The notes: generated by a model not told the origin, from the letters alone. 64,000 bases of DNA from Deltaproteobacteria bacterium (GCA_019307815.1 JAFDIV010000011.1:37704-101703); one strand, 5' to 3'; counted from the first letter of the stretch, positions 1 to 9,324 are shown. Numbers and translations are program-made.

Positions 1-239
1 AATGAATAACATCCTTTGACTCAATGTCTAATAATTAATGAGAAATACTAAGTGAATGTCAAAACCCTAATATCTAAAACCATCCATCTTACAAAGATCA
101 AGCGAGGTGTTACTAATGTCCTCTTCTGTTTTGGACATTTGAGATTATAAATTAGGCATTGATTTGGCATTTCTAGTTTGGAATTTGACATTCTTTCTAA
201 CCCGGACCTTGTGTCTATTTTGAAAGGAGTGTGACCCCC
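1..239. other. AT-rich intergenic region upstream of first gene
   Basis: No open reading frame with coding character was seen. The stretch contains repeats on the theme of ttggcatt and tttgacatt around 155-195, the same word family found in other gaps of this window. A clear ribosome binding site (AAAGGAG, 223-229) at its right end serves the following gene. No confident promoter was identified. Confidence 0.5.
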
Positions 240-1466
240 ATGTTCGATTTTCTATTAAATGAAACAGAAAAGACCTTTTGGCTGGAGGTAAGAGACTATG
301 TGAGGAACCATGTGCCAAGCCAGTTGATCCGGGACATGGATGCGGGCAAGATTGAGACGGGTCGGCCCATTGTGGAAAGTGCTGGAAAAAGAAATCTTCT
401 TGGGCCCCGTTTTCCCAAGGTATACGGGGGAAGGGGACTCAATTGGGTTGCCGAGGTGGCGGCCGTGGAGGAAGTGGGCGTGCTGGGAAACTCCATCTCA
501 TGCGCTTACGTGATGCCCAGCATCGTGGGCGAGGCATTAAACCTGTTTGGAACCACGGAACAAAAGGAGAAATATCTCCTTCCCACCAACCAGGGTAAGC
601 TTTACAGTGCAGAGGCCCTTACCGAGCCAAGAGGCGGCTCAGACTTCTTCGGCGCCACAACCACCGCTGTGCGAGAGGGGAATTATTTTATCTTGAACGG
701 GGAGAAGCGTTTCGTCGTCGGCGCCCAGGACTCTGACTGGTTCCTGGTTTATGCCAAGACCAACCCCGAAGCTCATCCCCATGAATCCATGAGCTGCTTT
801 ATCGTAGAAAGGGCCATGGGTGTAGAGGTGCAAAATATCTATACCCTTCTAGGCACCCGCGGTGGCGGAACAGGCAGAATGGTGTTCCGCAACGTAAAGG
901 TACCAGAGGAAAATCTTGTCGGAGAGCTCAACGGTGCCTATGCCATATTCAACCGAATGATGGTTCCCGAAAGGCTTACAAGTGGAGCCGGCGCTGTAGG
1001 CCTTGGCAGAGCGGCAATAGAAGTGGCTGCTCGGTATTCCACCAGGAGAAAGGCCTTTGGAAAAACCATTAACAGCTTTGAGGCCGTAAGTTTCATGGTG
1101 GCAGACTCGGTTGCCTTGTTGGATGCTGCAAGATCACTGGTTTTTACTGCGGCGAAACGAGTTGACTCTGGCGCCGATGCCCGCCGCCTTGTCTCCGAGG
1201 CCAAAAAGATAGGAACCGAGGCCGCCTGGAAGGTAATAAACAATGCAATGCAGATCATGGGTGGAATCGGCTACACAACAGTTTACCCCATAGAGAGATT
1301 TCTCAGGGATTGCAGACTTGCAATGATATGGACCGGAACCAACGAAATTATGAACCTCTTGATCCAGCACGAATTTTACAAGGAACTTGCAAGGCAAAAG
1401 GATACGGTAAGGGATGTTGAGCAGGATGCCATCACACCGGATGAAGAGGAGAAACATTACGGGTAA
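240..1466 (+). CDS. acyl-CoA dehydrogenase family protein
   Basis: FAD-dependent dehydrogenase expected to introduce an alpha-beta double bond into an acyl-CoA in the cytoplasm. Visible family marks are the TEPRGGSD loop (flavin/substrate segment), RKAFGK in the C-terminal helical domain, MGGIGYT and the C-terminal TGTNEIMN segment. Length of about 408 residues is normal. The ATG at 240 is preferred to the GTG at 231, because AAAGGAG ends 10 bases before the ATG but touches the GTG. The residue that is the catalytic Glu in the YEGT motif of short/medium-chain enzymes is Thr here, so the base must lie elsewhere (as in isovaleryl- and long-chain enzymes) or the substrate is unusual. It heads a plus-strand catabolic run; substrate unknown. 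Confidence 0.85.
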   Translation: MFDFLLNETEKTFWLEVRDYVRNHVPSQLIRDMDAGKIETGRPIVESAGKRNLLGPRFPKVYGGRGLNWVAEVAAVEEVGVLGNSISCAYVMPSIVGEALNLFGTTEQKEKYLLPTNQGKLYSAEALTEPRGGSDFFGATTTAVREGNYFILNGEKRFVVGAQDSDWFLVYAKTNPEAHPHESMSCFIVERAMGVEVQNIYTLLGTRGGGTGRMVFRNVKVPEENLVGELNGAYAIFNRMMVPERLTSGAGAVGLGRAAIEVAARYSTRRKAFGKTINSFEAVSFMVADSVALLDAARSLVFTAAKRVDSGADARRLVSEAKKIGTEAAWKVINNAMQIMGGIGYTTVYPIERFLRDCRLAMIWTGTNEIMNLLIQHEFYKELARQKDTVRDVEQDAITPDEEEKHYG

Positions 1467-1558
1467 TTGAAGGCAGAAGGTGGAAGGTAAAAGGTTAAAG
1501 GCAAAAGAGAAAATGACAAGGCCCAAAAGCCAAATTTCCAACGTGCAATTTCGGAGGG
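1467..1558. repeat. degenerate intergenic word repeat
   Basis: The gap reads as short purine-rich words (gaaggcagaaggtggaagg, then taaaaggttaaaggcaaaag) followed by a run related to tgccaaatttccaa. It is not coding. Similar tracts of loosely repeated words occur at 8241-8400, 30360-30410 and 47578-47715. A GGAGGG Shine-Dalgarno-like run abuts the next start codon. Confidence 0.35.
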
Positions 1559-2533
1559 ATGATGTTCAAAACAAAGATAACTGAAATGCTTGGCATCGAA
1601 TATCCCATCATAGGCGGTACCATGATGCACCTAAGCCAGGCTGAATTTACTGCCGCCATATCAGAGGCCGGCTGTTTGGGCATCCTGGCATCGGCCAATT
1701 ATCAGGACAAGGAATCTTTCCGGCAAGCCATCCACGACATCCGCAGTCGAACCCACAAGCCTTTTGCCGTCAATCTGAATATGTTTCCCGCCCGAAAAAG
1801 GCTGGACAATCACCTTTACATTGATGTGATTCTGGAAGAAGGAGTAGGCATTGTAGAGACCTCTGGGCACAAGGCCCCCGAGGAGTACGTGGACCGCCTC
1901 AAGTCAGCCGGGGTTAAGCTCATACACAAGTGTGTGGGTGTACGCTATGCCAAGAAGGCCGAGAGCCTAGGGGTCGATGCAGTCACGGTGGTGGGCTATG
2001 AGAACGGGGGTGCAACCGGTGTGCTGGATGTAACAACACTCTGTCTAGTGCCCCGAGTGGTGGACAGTGTGGGTATCCCCGTGATCGCCGGAGGGGGTGT
2101 GGCCGACGGCCGAGGACTGGTGGCCGTACTGGCCTTGGGAGCTGATGCAGTGATCATGGGCACCAGGCTTCTTACGGCGGAAGAATGTCCTCTCCATCCA
2201 AACATTAAGCAGCAATTGCTCTCTGCCTCTGAATTGGACACCATGCTTGTGTTGCGAAGCGTAGGTAACACCCATCGGGTATGGAAAAACAAGGCTGCCG
2301 AACTTACCGCTCAAATGGAGCAGCGAGGGGCATCGCTGGAAGAACTCTTCCAGGTCATCTCGGGAGACCGGGCCAGGAAAATGTATTTTAAGGGAGACCC
2401 TGATGCAGGGCTCCTAGCCTGTGGGCAAGGAATAGGCCTTGTAAAGGAGATCAAGCCCGTAAAAGAAATTATTAAGGAGATCCTGGAGGGGGCTCAAGAG
2501 GCCATAAAAAGACTGAAGAGCCTAATAGAGTAA
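1559..2533 (+). CDS. nitronate monooxygenase / FabK-like flavoprotein
   Basis: TIM-barrel FMN protein of the 2-nitropropane dioxygenase/enoyl-ACP reductase II family. It begins with the family's typical ITEMLGIEYPIIGG segment, has GCLGILASANY near residue 40, and the FMN-phosphate region IAGGGVADGR followed by LGADAVIMGTR around residues 175-200. The usual catalytic GGH motif is GGAT here (GYENGGATGV, about residue 145), so classical nitronate oxidation chemistry is doubtful. Start is ambiguous: ATG codons at 1559 and 1562 both sit very close to GGAGGG. It lies between an acyl-CoA dehydrogenase and an importer gene, suggesting an accessory redox role in acyl-CoA metabolism. Confidence 0.75.
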   Translation: MMFKTKITEMLGIEYPIIGGTMMHLSQAEFTAAISEAGCLGILASANYQDKESFRQAIHDIRSRTHKPFAVNLNMFPARKRLDNHLYIDVILEEGVGIVETSGHKAPEEYVDRLKSAGVKLIHKCVGVRYAKKAESLGVDAVTVVGYENGGATGVLDVTTLCLVPRVVDSVGIPVIAGGGVADGRGLVAVLALGADAVIMGTRLLTAEECPLHPNIKQQLLSASELDTMLVLRSVGNTHRVWKNKAAELTAQMEQRGASLEELFQVISGDRARKMYFKGDPDAGLLACGQGIGLVKEIKPVKEIIKEILEGAQEAIKRLKSLIE

Positions 2534-2550
2534 TGGGAACACAAAATAAA

Positions 2551-2570
2551 TTGATTGACCTATCAATCAA
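2551..2570. promoter_or_regulatory. perfect inverted repeat, candidate operator
   Basis: TTGATTGACCTATCAATCAA consists of 8-base arms with perfect complementarity around a 4-base spacer. It lies in the 162-base gap between the flavoprotein and the substrate-binding protein gene, where a promoter for the importer operon is expected. Size and symmetry fit a TetR-family operator; the cognate regulator is not known. Confidence 0.5.
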
Positions 2571-2695
2571 CAAACAATATACTTGTAGCAAAATGGGAAA
2601 ACTAATCGAACGTTGCCGGTCATAATGGCTTTGCTCTTTGATAAGGTTGAGGCGTGAAGGCCCATTTCTTTAACCCTAATCACAAGGAGGTTGCC

Positions 2696-3892
2696 ATGAG
2701 AAAAGGCATGCTTTTGGTGGGGATGTTGGTGGCAGTATTAGTATTTGCATGGGGCCTGCAAGTCCAGGCAGGGGTGCCAGGTGTCACGGACAAGGAAGTC
2801 GTGGTCGGCTGGACCACACCGCTATCCGGACCAGCAGCCCTCTGGGGTGTCACCGCCTTGGGAGGCAAGGCCTATGCCGATTATATCAATGCCCGAGGTG
2901 GTATCTACGGAAGAAAGATCAAAGTAATCTTGAAGGACGACGGTTACAATCCTACCCGCGCCCTATCGAATCTGCAGGAGATGAAAGGCAAGGTCTTTGC
3001 CGTTTGTGGACTTTTGGGAACTGCCATCTGCAATGCAGCCAAAGACTTCTTCTATCAAAACAAGATTCCCTTGATCACAGCCTATGGAAACGTCCGCATT
3101 TGGGCCAACCTACCAAAAAAAGAACTGCGTTATGTATTCATTTCCTACCCAGACTATGAAGACGAGGCCAATTATCTCACCGGATACAGCATCCAGAAAT
3201 TGGGATCAAGAAAGGTTGCACTCTTCTACCAGAACGACGATTATGGCAAAATGGCCATGGTAGGGGTCAAAAAGGCCATTAGCGCATCGGGTGGAAAAGC
3301 CAAACTCGTCCGTTCCGTACCGTACGAAGTCACAGAAAGGTCCCTTGGAACACATGCCTTGAGGCTAAAAGAATCAGGGGCCGATACCGTGGTAATCTAC
3401 ACTACACCCACCCACGGCGCACTCATCGTCAAAGAGATGGCCAAAATAGGCTATCGCCCCAGAGTCCTTGCCACATTCACCCTTGGCGACCCTATCATGT
3501 ACCGCATCGCTGGCAAGGCCTGGGAAGGCACCTATATCGCCCTCCCCGGAAACTCCGGTGTACCTGGTGCTGATCCTGAAGCAACCCGACTAGCCGATAT
3601 TCTCAAAAAATACAATCCCAAAATCAAAGGTAAGGAATACCTGGCCGTGTTTGGGGCGGTCTCAATGATCCAGTTTGTTGAAGGGCTAAAAAAGGCTGGC
3701 CCTAACCTGACCATTGAATCAATGATCAAAGGAATGGAAAGCATCAAGGACTGGAAACCTGAAGGCGTAGGAGCGCCAGTGACCTATTCCCCAAACAGAC
3801 GCCATGGTGTGAATGCCTCGCGCATGGGCCAGGCCCGTGGCGGAAAGCACGTGCCCATTGAGCCATTTGAGATTTATGCACCAAGGTTCTAA
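2696..3892 (+). CDS. ABC transporter substrate-binding protein, LivK-type
   Basis: Periplasmic binding protein of the branched-chain amino acid/carboxylate importer family (Peripla_BP_6). The first 25 residues form a signal peptide (MRKG, hydrophobic core, cleavage near VQAG). The mature start TDKEVVVGWTTPLSGPAA is typical of the fold. ATG 2696 is chosen because CAAGGAGG precedes it at 2682-2689; an in-frame GTG lies 14 codons upstream without a good site. It is followed at short spacing by two ATPase genes. In catabolic loci such proteins often bind aromatic or fatty carboxylates rather than amino acids, and the embedded acyl-CoA synthetase gene supports that. Ligand unknown. Confidence 0.88.
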   Translation: MRKGMLLVGMLVAVLVFAWGLQVQAGVPGVTDKEVVVGWTTPLSGPAALWGVTALGGKAYADYINARGGIYGRKIKVILKDDGYNPTRALSNLQEMKGKVFAVCGLLGTAICNAAKDFFYQNKIPLITAYGNVRIWANLPKKELRYVFISYPDYEDEANYLTGYSIQKLGSRKVALFYQNDDYGKMAMVGVKKAISASGGKAKLVRSVPYEVTERSLGTHALRLKESGADTVVIYTTPTHGALIVKEMAKIGYRPRVLATFTLGDPIMYRIAGKAWEGTYIALPGNSGVPGADPEATRLADILKKYNPKIKGKEYLAVFGAVSMIQFVEGLKKAGPNLTIESMIKGMESIKDWKPEGVGAPVTYSPNRRHGVNASRMGQARGGKHVPIEPFEIYAPRF

Positions 3893-3897
3893 GGGCT

Positions 3898-4650
3898 ATG
3901 GCGTTACTTGAAGTTAGCAATCTCGCCATCAGTTTTGGAGGAATCCAGGCCCTATCGGGAATCGATTTGACCTTATACCCTGAGGAAATCCTTACGGTCA
4001 TCGGACCGAATGGGTCTGGGAAAACGACGTTTTTCAACTGCATATCGGGCGTGTACCATCCCGATACCGGTGAGATCCTGTTTAAGGGAGAGAGCCTTTT
4101 GGGCCTCTCTCCCGACAGGGTTGCCAAACGGGGCATTGCACGGACCTTTCAGAATCTGCGCCTCTTCATGCACATGACCGTGTTAGATAATCTCCTGCTG
4201 GGTCGGCACATCAAGTTCCGCAAAAATCCCGTCAACGCCTTCCTCCGTCTTCGGGGCGAAGAACTGCAGCACCGCAAAGTGGTGGAAGAAATCATCGAAT
4301 TCCTGGATCTCCAGGCCTATCGCCAGTCTCGGGTCTCTGATTGCCCTTATGGTGTTCAAAAACGCGTTGAAATGGGCCGAGCACTGGCCATAGAACCTGA
4401 ACTTCTTCTATTGGACGAACCCATCGCAGGGCTTACCTCTGAAGAAAAGGAAGAAACCACTTATCGTATCACAGAAATACGTGGCCGATACAGAACTGCG
4501 ATTCTGCTTGTGGAACACGACCTGAGAATTGCCTCCAAACTGGCCGATAGAATGATTGCGCTGGATTACGGACAGAAAATCGCCGAAGGTAGCCCCGAAG
4601 AGGTCCAAAAGACGCCCGAAGTTATAAGGGCCTACCTGGGAGAAGACTAA
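3898..4650 (+). CDS. livG: ABC transporter ATP-binding protein, LivG-type
   Basis: Cytoplasmic ATPase of the branched-chain-type importer. Walker A GPNGSGKTT lies near residue 40 and Walker B LLLLDEPIAGL near 170. The LivG family hallmark, a conserved switch segment after TFQNLRLF, is present. The signature motif is degenerate (CPYGVQKRVEMGRAL in place of LSGGQ), as is usual for LivG. It starts 5 bases after the substrate-binding protein gene, indicating one transcript. Confidence 0.9.
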   Translation: MALLEVSNLAISFGGIQALSGIDLTLYPEEILTVIGPNGSGKTTFFNCISGVYHPDTGEILFKGESLLGLSPDRVAKRGIARTFQNLRLFMHMTVLDNLLLGRHIKFRKNPVNAFLRLRGEELQHRKVVEEIIEFLDLQAYRQSRVSDCPYGVQKRVEMGRALAIEPELLLLDEPIAGLTSEEKEETTYRITEIRGRYRTAILLVEHDLRIASKLADRMIALDYGQKIAEGSPEEVQKTPEVIRAYLGED

Positions 4651-4677
4651 AAAGACCACCTTTTAAAGAGTTAAATA

Positions 4678-5454
4678 ATGACGCCCCTATTAAAGATAGC
4701 AAGTATTGAGACCCTGTATTACGACCGAATCTACGCCCTCCACGGCCTTTCCCTCGAGGTGAAGGAGAAAGAAATCTTTACGGTACTGGGACCAAACGGT
4801 GCAGGAAAGACCACATTGCTCAAGACCATTGCTGGGCTCCTAAAAGACCAGCCCAAAAAGGGAATCATCGAGTTCATGGGCAAGCGGATACACCGCCTGC
4901 CCCCAGAACATATTTCCAGGCTGGGCATCGTGTATGTTCCCGAGGATCGCGGTCTTTTCAGGGAGCTAACTGTTGCGGAAAATTTGGACCTGGGCCGTTG
5001 GGGAAGGAAGGATGCGGAGATTCAACAGGACTACGAATTCATATACGGGCTTTTTCCCATCTTAAAAACCCGTTCCACCCAGCAAGCCGAAACCCTATCG
5101 GGCGGCGAACAGCAGATGCTTGCAGTGGCACGCGCCATGCTTCGAAGACCCAAACTCCTAATGCTGGATGAACCTTCCCTGGGTCTTGCCCCTAAAGTAG
5201 CTCGCATCGTCTATGACGCCCTTAATCAAATAAGACAGCGGCGCACCACAATCCTCCTTGTCGAGCAAAACGCCAAGATGGCCCTCAAAATTGCTGACTA
5301 TGGTTACATCATGGAGTCAGGCCGTATCGTCCTGGAAGGAACCTCCAAGGATCTTCAGGAGAATGAAGATGTCCAGGAGCTCTATCTTGGGCTGGGGGGT
5401 GAGACCATCTCCCCTAAGGGTTGGCGTCTTTATAAGAAAAGGAGGACATGGTAA
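4678..5454 (+). CDS. livF: ABC transporter ATP-binding protein, LivF-type
   Basis: Second ATPase of the importer. Walker A GPNGAGKTT, the canonical signature LSGGEQQMLAVARA and Walker B LLMLDEPSLGLAP are all present. The GIVYVPEDRGLF segment is typical of LivF. It is slightly longer than usual at the C-terminus, ending in a basic tail. The stop codon overlaps the start of the acyl-CoA synthetase gene (TAATG), implying translational coupling of uptake and activation. Confidence 0.9.
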   Translation: MTPLLKIASIETLYYDRIYALHGLSLEVKEKEIFTVLGPNGAGKTTLLKTIAGLLKDQPKKGIIEFMGKRIHRLPPEHISRLGIVYVPEDRGLFRELTVAENLDLGRWGRKDAEIQQDYEFIYGLFPILKTRSTQQAETLSGGEQQMLAVARAMLRRPKLLMLDEPSLGLAPKVARIVYDALNQIRQRRTTILLVEQNAKMALKIADYGYIMESGRIVLEGTSKDLQENEDVQELYLGLGGETISPKGWRLYKKRRTW

Positions 5455-7253
5455 TGCGTCAAAAGGCCAGAACCCTCCCGGAGCTCTTTTTCCAGCAAGT
5501 TGAGACATATGGGGACAAGGTCGCCCTAAGAAAGAAGGAGTATGGGATCTGGAATCGCATCTCATGGAAAGAATACGGCCAAAGGGTCAAGGAGACTGCC
5601 GCTGCCCTCATAGCCGCTGGCGTGGAACCGGGCGACCGGGTCGCCATTCTTGGAGACAACCGGCCTGAATGGGTAATCTGCCACGTGGCCACCATGACCA
5701 TCGGCGCAGTAACCTGTGGTGTGTATTCCACCTCTGCAGCAGAAGAGGTGGCTTATGTGGTAGGGCATTCGGAGTCAAAGATCCTCTTTGTGGAAAATGA
5801 GGAACAGGTAGATAAGGTCCTTCAAATCATTGACGAGCTTCCCACAAAGAAAGTGGTGGTCTGGGACCCTAAGGGACTTTGGGGGTTCTCCCATCCTGGG
5901 ATCGTTTTCTACGACGAATTTATCTCACGTGGAAAGGAATACCTCGCCAAAAACCCAGAGTGCGTTTCAGAGAGACTTAACAGGATCAAACCAGATGATG
6001 TGGGCATGATGATTTATACCTCTGGCACCACTGGGCGGCCCAAAGGGGCTATGATCACCCATGATAACATTATGGCCATAACTGAATCCTTTACCACGGT
6101 GGTCCGCCTTTCCCCTAAAGATGAGCTCCTGTCCTATTTACCCCTGGCCCACATTTACGAAAACCTCATTTCTGTATTCCAGGCAATTTGGTCAGGTGGC
6201 ACTGTCAATTTTGTGGAAAGCATGGATACACTGGCATACAACCTCCGCGAGGTCTCGCCCACCGTATTTGCGAGTGTCCCTCGAATATGGGAAAAATTTG
6301 CCTCCATGATAGAAATACGCATGTCCGACTCCACACCCCTAAAGAAACTAGCCTACCGAACAGCCATCACCGTGGGGTTGAGATATGTAAAGACAAAGGG
6401 AAAAACCCGTGAGAGGTTTCTGTGGGCCCTTTTATACTGGCCCCTTTATGCACTGGTGCTTTATCACCTTAAAAGGCAAGTGGGGCTTGAGCGGGTCAAG
6501 TGGGCCGTATGTGGTGCAGCACCTGCATCTCCTGAACTATTTCAATACTTCAACGCTCTGGGTGTCCCCCTGAGAGAAGGCTATGGCCAAACAGAGTCCA
6601 CGGGGGTCATAGCCATGCAGCGGATCGACAGGCCCCGTTGGGGGTATGTGGGGGAGCCTATTCCTGGTGTGGAGGTCAAGATCGCAGAAGACGGAGAAAT
6701 TTTGGCCCGTGGTCGGGGTGTGTTCAAGGGCTATTTTAAGGCCCCCCAACTCACTGCCGAGACCATCAAAGACGGCTGGCTTCATACCGGAGACGTGGGA
6801 GCAGTAGATCAAGGCTATGTGAAGATCCTGGACAGAAAAAAAGACATTATCATCACGGCAGGCGGCAAGAATATCACCCCTGCCTTCATCGAAAACAAGC
6901 TCAAGTTCAGCCCTTATATCCAGGATGCAGTGGTCATAGGAGATGGCAGGAAATACCTGGTCTCACTCATCTTGATTGATGAAGACAATGTCACCAAGTA
7001 TGCCCAGGACAACCGCATTCCCTTTACCACTTTTGCCGATCTCACCCAGAACCCTGAAATCAAAAAACTCATTGCAGGTGAAGTGGCCAAGGTAAATAAG
7101 ACCCTTGCCCGGGTGGAGACCATCAAGAAATTTGCCCTGTTACCCCGGCGATTTTACGAGGAAGATGGCGACGTAACCCCCACGAAAAAGGTGAAAAGGC
7201 GGTTCCTGGAGAAGCGGTACGCAGATCTCATTGAGTCGATGTACAAGGGGTAA
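5454..7253 (+). CDS. AMP-forming acyl-CoA synthetase (long-chain type)
   Basis: Activates a carboxylic acid to its CoA thioester with ATP. The P-loop YTSGTTGRPKGAM is near residue 190, YGQTESTG near 375, the adenylation hinge GWLHTGDVG and DRKKDIIITAGGKNI near 440-460, and a C-terminal region ending in KRRFLEKRY. The length near 600 residues fits the long-chain AMP-binding branch. ATG 5454 is preferred over 5448, since GGAGG at 5441-5445 is 8 bases from it and only 2 from the other. Its place inside a liv-type importer operon suggests that the imported acid is trapped as CoA ester on entry. Confidence 0.88.
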   Translation: MRQKARTLPELFFQQVETYGDKVALRKKEYGIWNRISWKEYGQRVKETAAALIAAGVEPGDRVAILGDNRPEWVICHVATMTIGAVTCGVYSTSAAEEVAYVVGHSESKILFVENEEQVDKVLQIIDELPTKKVVVWDPKGLWGFSHPGIVFYDEFISRGKEYLAKNPECVSERLNRIKPDDVGMMIYTSGTTGRPKGAMITHDNIMAITESFTTVVRLSPKDELLSYLPLAHIYENLISVFQAIWSGGTVNFVESMDTLAYNLREVSPTVFASVPRIWEKFASMIEIRMSDSTPLKKLAYRTAITVGLRYVKTKGKTRERFLWALLYWPLYALVLYHLKRQVGLERVKWAVCGAAPASPELFQYFNALGVPLREGYGQTESTGVIAMQRIDRPRWGYVGEPIPGVEVKIAEDGEILARGRGVFKGYFKAPQLTAETIKDGWLHTGDVGAVDQGYVKILDRKKDIIITAGGKNITPAFIENKLKFSPYIQDAVVIGDGRKYLVSLILIDEDNVTKYAQDNRIPFTTFADLTQNPEIKKLIAGEVAKVNKTLARVETIKKFALLPRRFYEEDGDVTPTKKVKRRFLEKRYADLIESMYKG

Positions 7254-7259
7254 GAACAC

Positions 7260-8240
7260 ATGGATCTCATTGAAAGCTATAAGGAAGAGTTGCAACTGAT
7301 CCGCAAACCGTGGGCCAAGGTTTGGGTTGCCGTTTTTCTGGTCCTGTTAATTCTCCTGCCCTGGTATGCACCCGAGCATGTGGTCTATGTCCTCACCATT
7401 ATCTTTATCTATACCGTGGGCGTCCAAGGCCAAAATCTTCTCATAGGTTACACAGGCCAAATTTCCTTTGGTCAAAACGGCTTTCTCGCCATAGGAGCTT
7501 TCACCTTTGGACACTTTGTCCAACATGGTGTGTCTTGGCCCATCGGTGTTATTGCTGCTGGGCTGGCAGCTGGCCTTTTCGGTCTGGTAGTTGGGTTCCC
7601 TTCCCTCCGCCTGAAAGGCCCTTATCTTGCAATTGCCACCATGGGATTTGGCATCGCAGTCTATCAAGTCTTTGTGAACTCCGAGCTTCTTTCAGGTGGC
7701 CGCATGGGTCTGATCATTCATAAGCTAACCCCTCTTTTCGGCCTCTCTGCCATCAATTTTAATTACTATTTTAACTTTATCATTGCCGGCCTTTTTACCC
7801 TGCTCACCTATAACATTATCTCTTCCTATATGGGTCGTGCCTTTATCGCAGTTAGGGACAACGACATAGCCGCTGAGGTAATAGGTGTTAATCTCACGAG
7901 ATACAAGCTGTTATCATTTTTTATCAGCTCCTTTTATACAGGCGTACAAGGTGCCCTCTATGGGCTTTTCATGGGATACCTCGAGCCCAATATGTTTACC
8001 TTCATAGAATCCATTACCCTGTTTGTGGCAGTGATCATCGGAGGTCTTGCCTCAGTGGAAGGATCGCTGATGGGGGCAGCCTTTGTCATTCTTGTACCGC
8101 AATTATTGAGTACATATAAGGAAATGGTTCCTGTGGTCTATGGTGTTACAATCCTCATCATATTGATCTTTGAACCGCTTGGGCTTTACGGAAGATGGTT
8201 CAAGATGCGGCTTTATTTCCGCAACTGGCCGTTCCGTTAG
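7260..8240 (+). CDS. livM: ABC transporter permease, LivM-type
   Basis: Inner-membrane permease with about nine hydrophobic segments. The LivM marks GYTGQISFGQNGFLAIGAF near residue 65 and the cytoplasmic coupling loop GRAFIAVRDNDIAAEVIGVN near 195-215 are clear. It is spaced 6 bases from the synthetase gene and ends in TAG. It completes the importer with the LivH-type permease downstream. Confidence 0.9.
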   Translation: MDLIESYKEELQLIRKPWAKVWVAVFLVLLILLPWYAPEHVVYVLTIIFIYTVGVQGQNLLIGYTGQISFGQNGFLAIGAFTFGHFVQHGVSWPIGVIAAGLAAGLFGLVVGFPSLRLKGPYLAIATMGFGIAVYQVFVNSELLSGGRMGLIIHKLTPLFGLSAINFNYYFNFIIAGLFTLLTYNIISSYMGRAFIAVRDNDIAAEVIGVNLTRYKLLSFFISSFYTGVQGALYGLFMGYLEPNMFTFIESITLFVAVIIGGLASVEGSLMGAAFVILVPQLLSTYKEMVPVVYGVTILIILIFEPLGLYGRWFKMRLYFRNWPFR

Positions 8241-8421
8241 GAGTCAGGAGTTAGTAGCTAAGAGTCAAAATAGAAAGAGCATCGAATAGCTCTATGCCAA
8301 AGACTAACGGGTACTGCCGAGTCTTTGCCGCTTGATCCTGACATCTAATATGTGACATCCATTTGGCATTGGTCATTTGACATTTGACATTAATGCGGTT
8401 CCATTCTCGGGGAGCTAAGTC
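8241..8421. repeat. degenerate intergenic word repeat
   Basis: A 180-base gap inside the importer operon with no coding signal. Its first part resembles gagtcaggagttag variants. Its second part has repeated words catttggcattggtcatttg, acatttgacatt. A weak gggagct precedes the following ATG. The same words recur near 150-195 and 47631-47705, so this is a dispersed low-complexity family rather than a specific regulatory site. Confidence 0.4.
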
Positions 8422-9300
8422 ATGAGGTTTCTACAATATGTCATTTCTGGTCTTGCATCGGGTAGCATTTATGCCTTGGTGGCCCTTGGTCTTGCACTCA
8501 TTTACAGGTCCAATCGCATCCTCAATTTCGCCCACGGCGACATGGCCACTGCGGGTACCTTTTTCGCATTTATTATGCTGGGGCTACAAATTCCCTATGG
8601 ACCTTCGTTCGGCCTCGGCCTCTTGTTTGGATTTGTTATAGCCGTTTTGTTTTACTATTGTGTACTCATACCTGCACAAAGGCGAGAGGCCACCCAGCTA
8701 GGTCAAATTATTTTGACCCTGGGATTCGGCCTAATCCTCCAAGGAGCCATATCATATTTTGGTGGAACCGAGCCGCAGATGTTTCCATTTCCTCTGTCCG
8801 AAGCAGAAACCTATCAACTGGGTACGCTGATTTTTGATCAACTCAGCCTGGGGACTCTGGCAGTTGGCATTGTTGCCAGTTTACTTTTCTATCTCCTTAT
8901 TCAAAAGACGCGAATAGGGCTTGCCATGCGGGCCACATCAGAAAATCTTCCTGCTGCCCAGACCATGGGAATCCCCACGCGAAAGATCCTGGCGCTGAGC
9001 TGGGGACTGGCCGCCTTTTTGGGAGTGCTTGCGGGACTTTTCCTTGCCCCTGCCCTGTTGTTGGACCCCTTCTTTATGCTGGAGCCTTTCCTCAAAGGCT
9101 TTGCCGCTGCCATTTTGGGTGGCTTAAACAGCCTGCCCGGGGCCATAGTTGGCGGGCTTATACTGGGAGTCTCTGAAAGTCTCGCAGGAGCGTATATATC
9201 CGTCGCTTTCAAAAACACCTTTGCGTTTCTGATTATTATCGTAGTGTTATTGGTTAGACCTGAAGGTTTGCTTGGAGAAGAATTCAAGGAAAGGGTTTAG
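8422..9300 (+). CDS. livH: ABC transporter permease, LivH-type
   Basis: Inner-membrane permease. The N-terminal segment GLASGSIYALVALGLALIY followed by ILNFAHGDMATAGTF is the LivH hallmark. The coupling loop GLAMRATSENLPAAQTMGI is near residues 170-190, and AAILGGLNSLPGAIVGG is near 235. About eight membrane segments. It is separated from livM by a repeat-containing gap, which is unusual inside such an operon. Confidence 0.9.
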   Translation: MRFLQYVISGLASGSIYALVALGLALIYRSNRILNFAHGDMATAGTFFAFIMLGLQIPYGPSFGLGLLFGFVIAVLFYYCVLIPAQRREATQLGQIILTLGFGLILQGAISYFGGTEPQMFPFPLSEAETYQLGTLIFDQLSLGTLAVGIVASLLFYLLIQKTRIGLAMRATSENLPAAQTMGIPTRKILALSWGLAAFLGVLAGLFLAPALLLDPFFMLEPFLKGFAAAILGGLNSLPGAIVGGLILGVSESLAGAYISVAFKNTFAFLIIIVVLLVRPEGLLGEEFKERV

Positions 9301-9324
9301 GATAGTAAGTAAGGAGGTCTCTTC

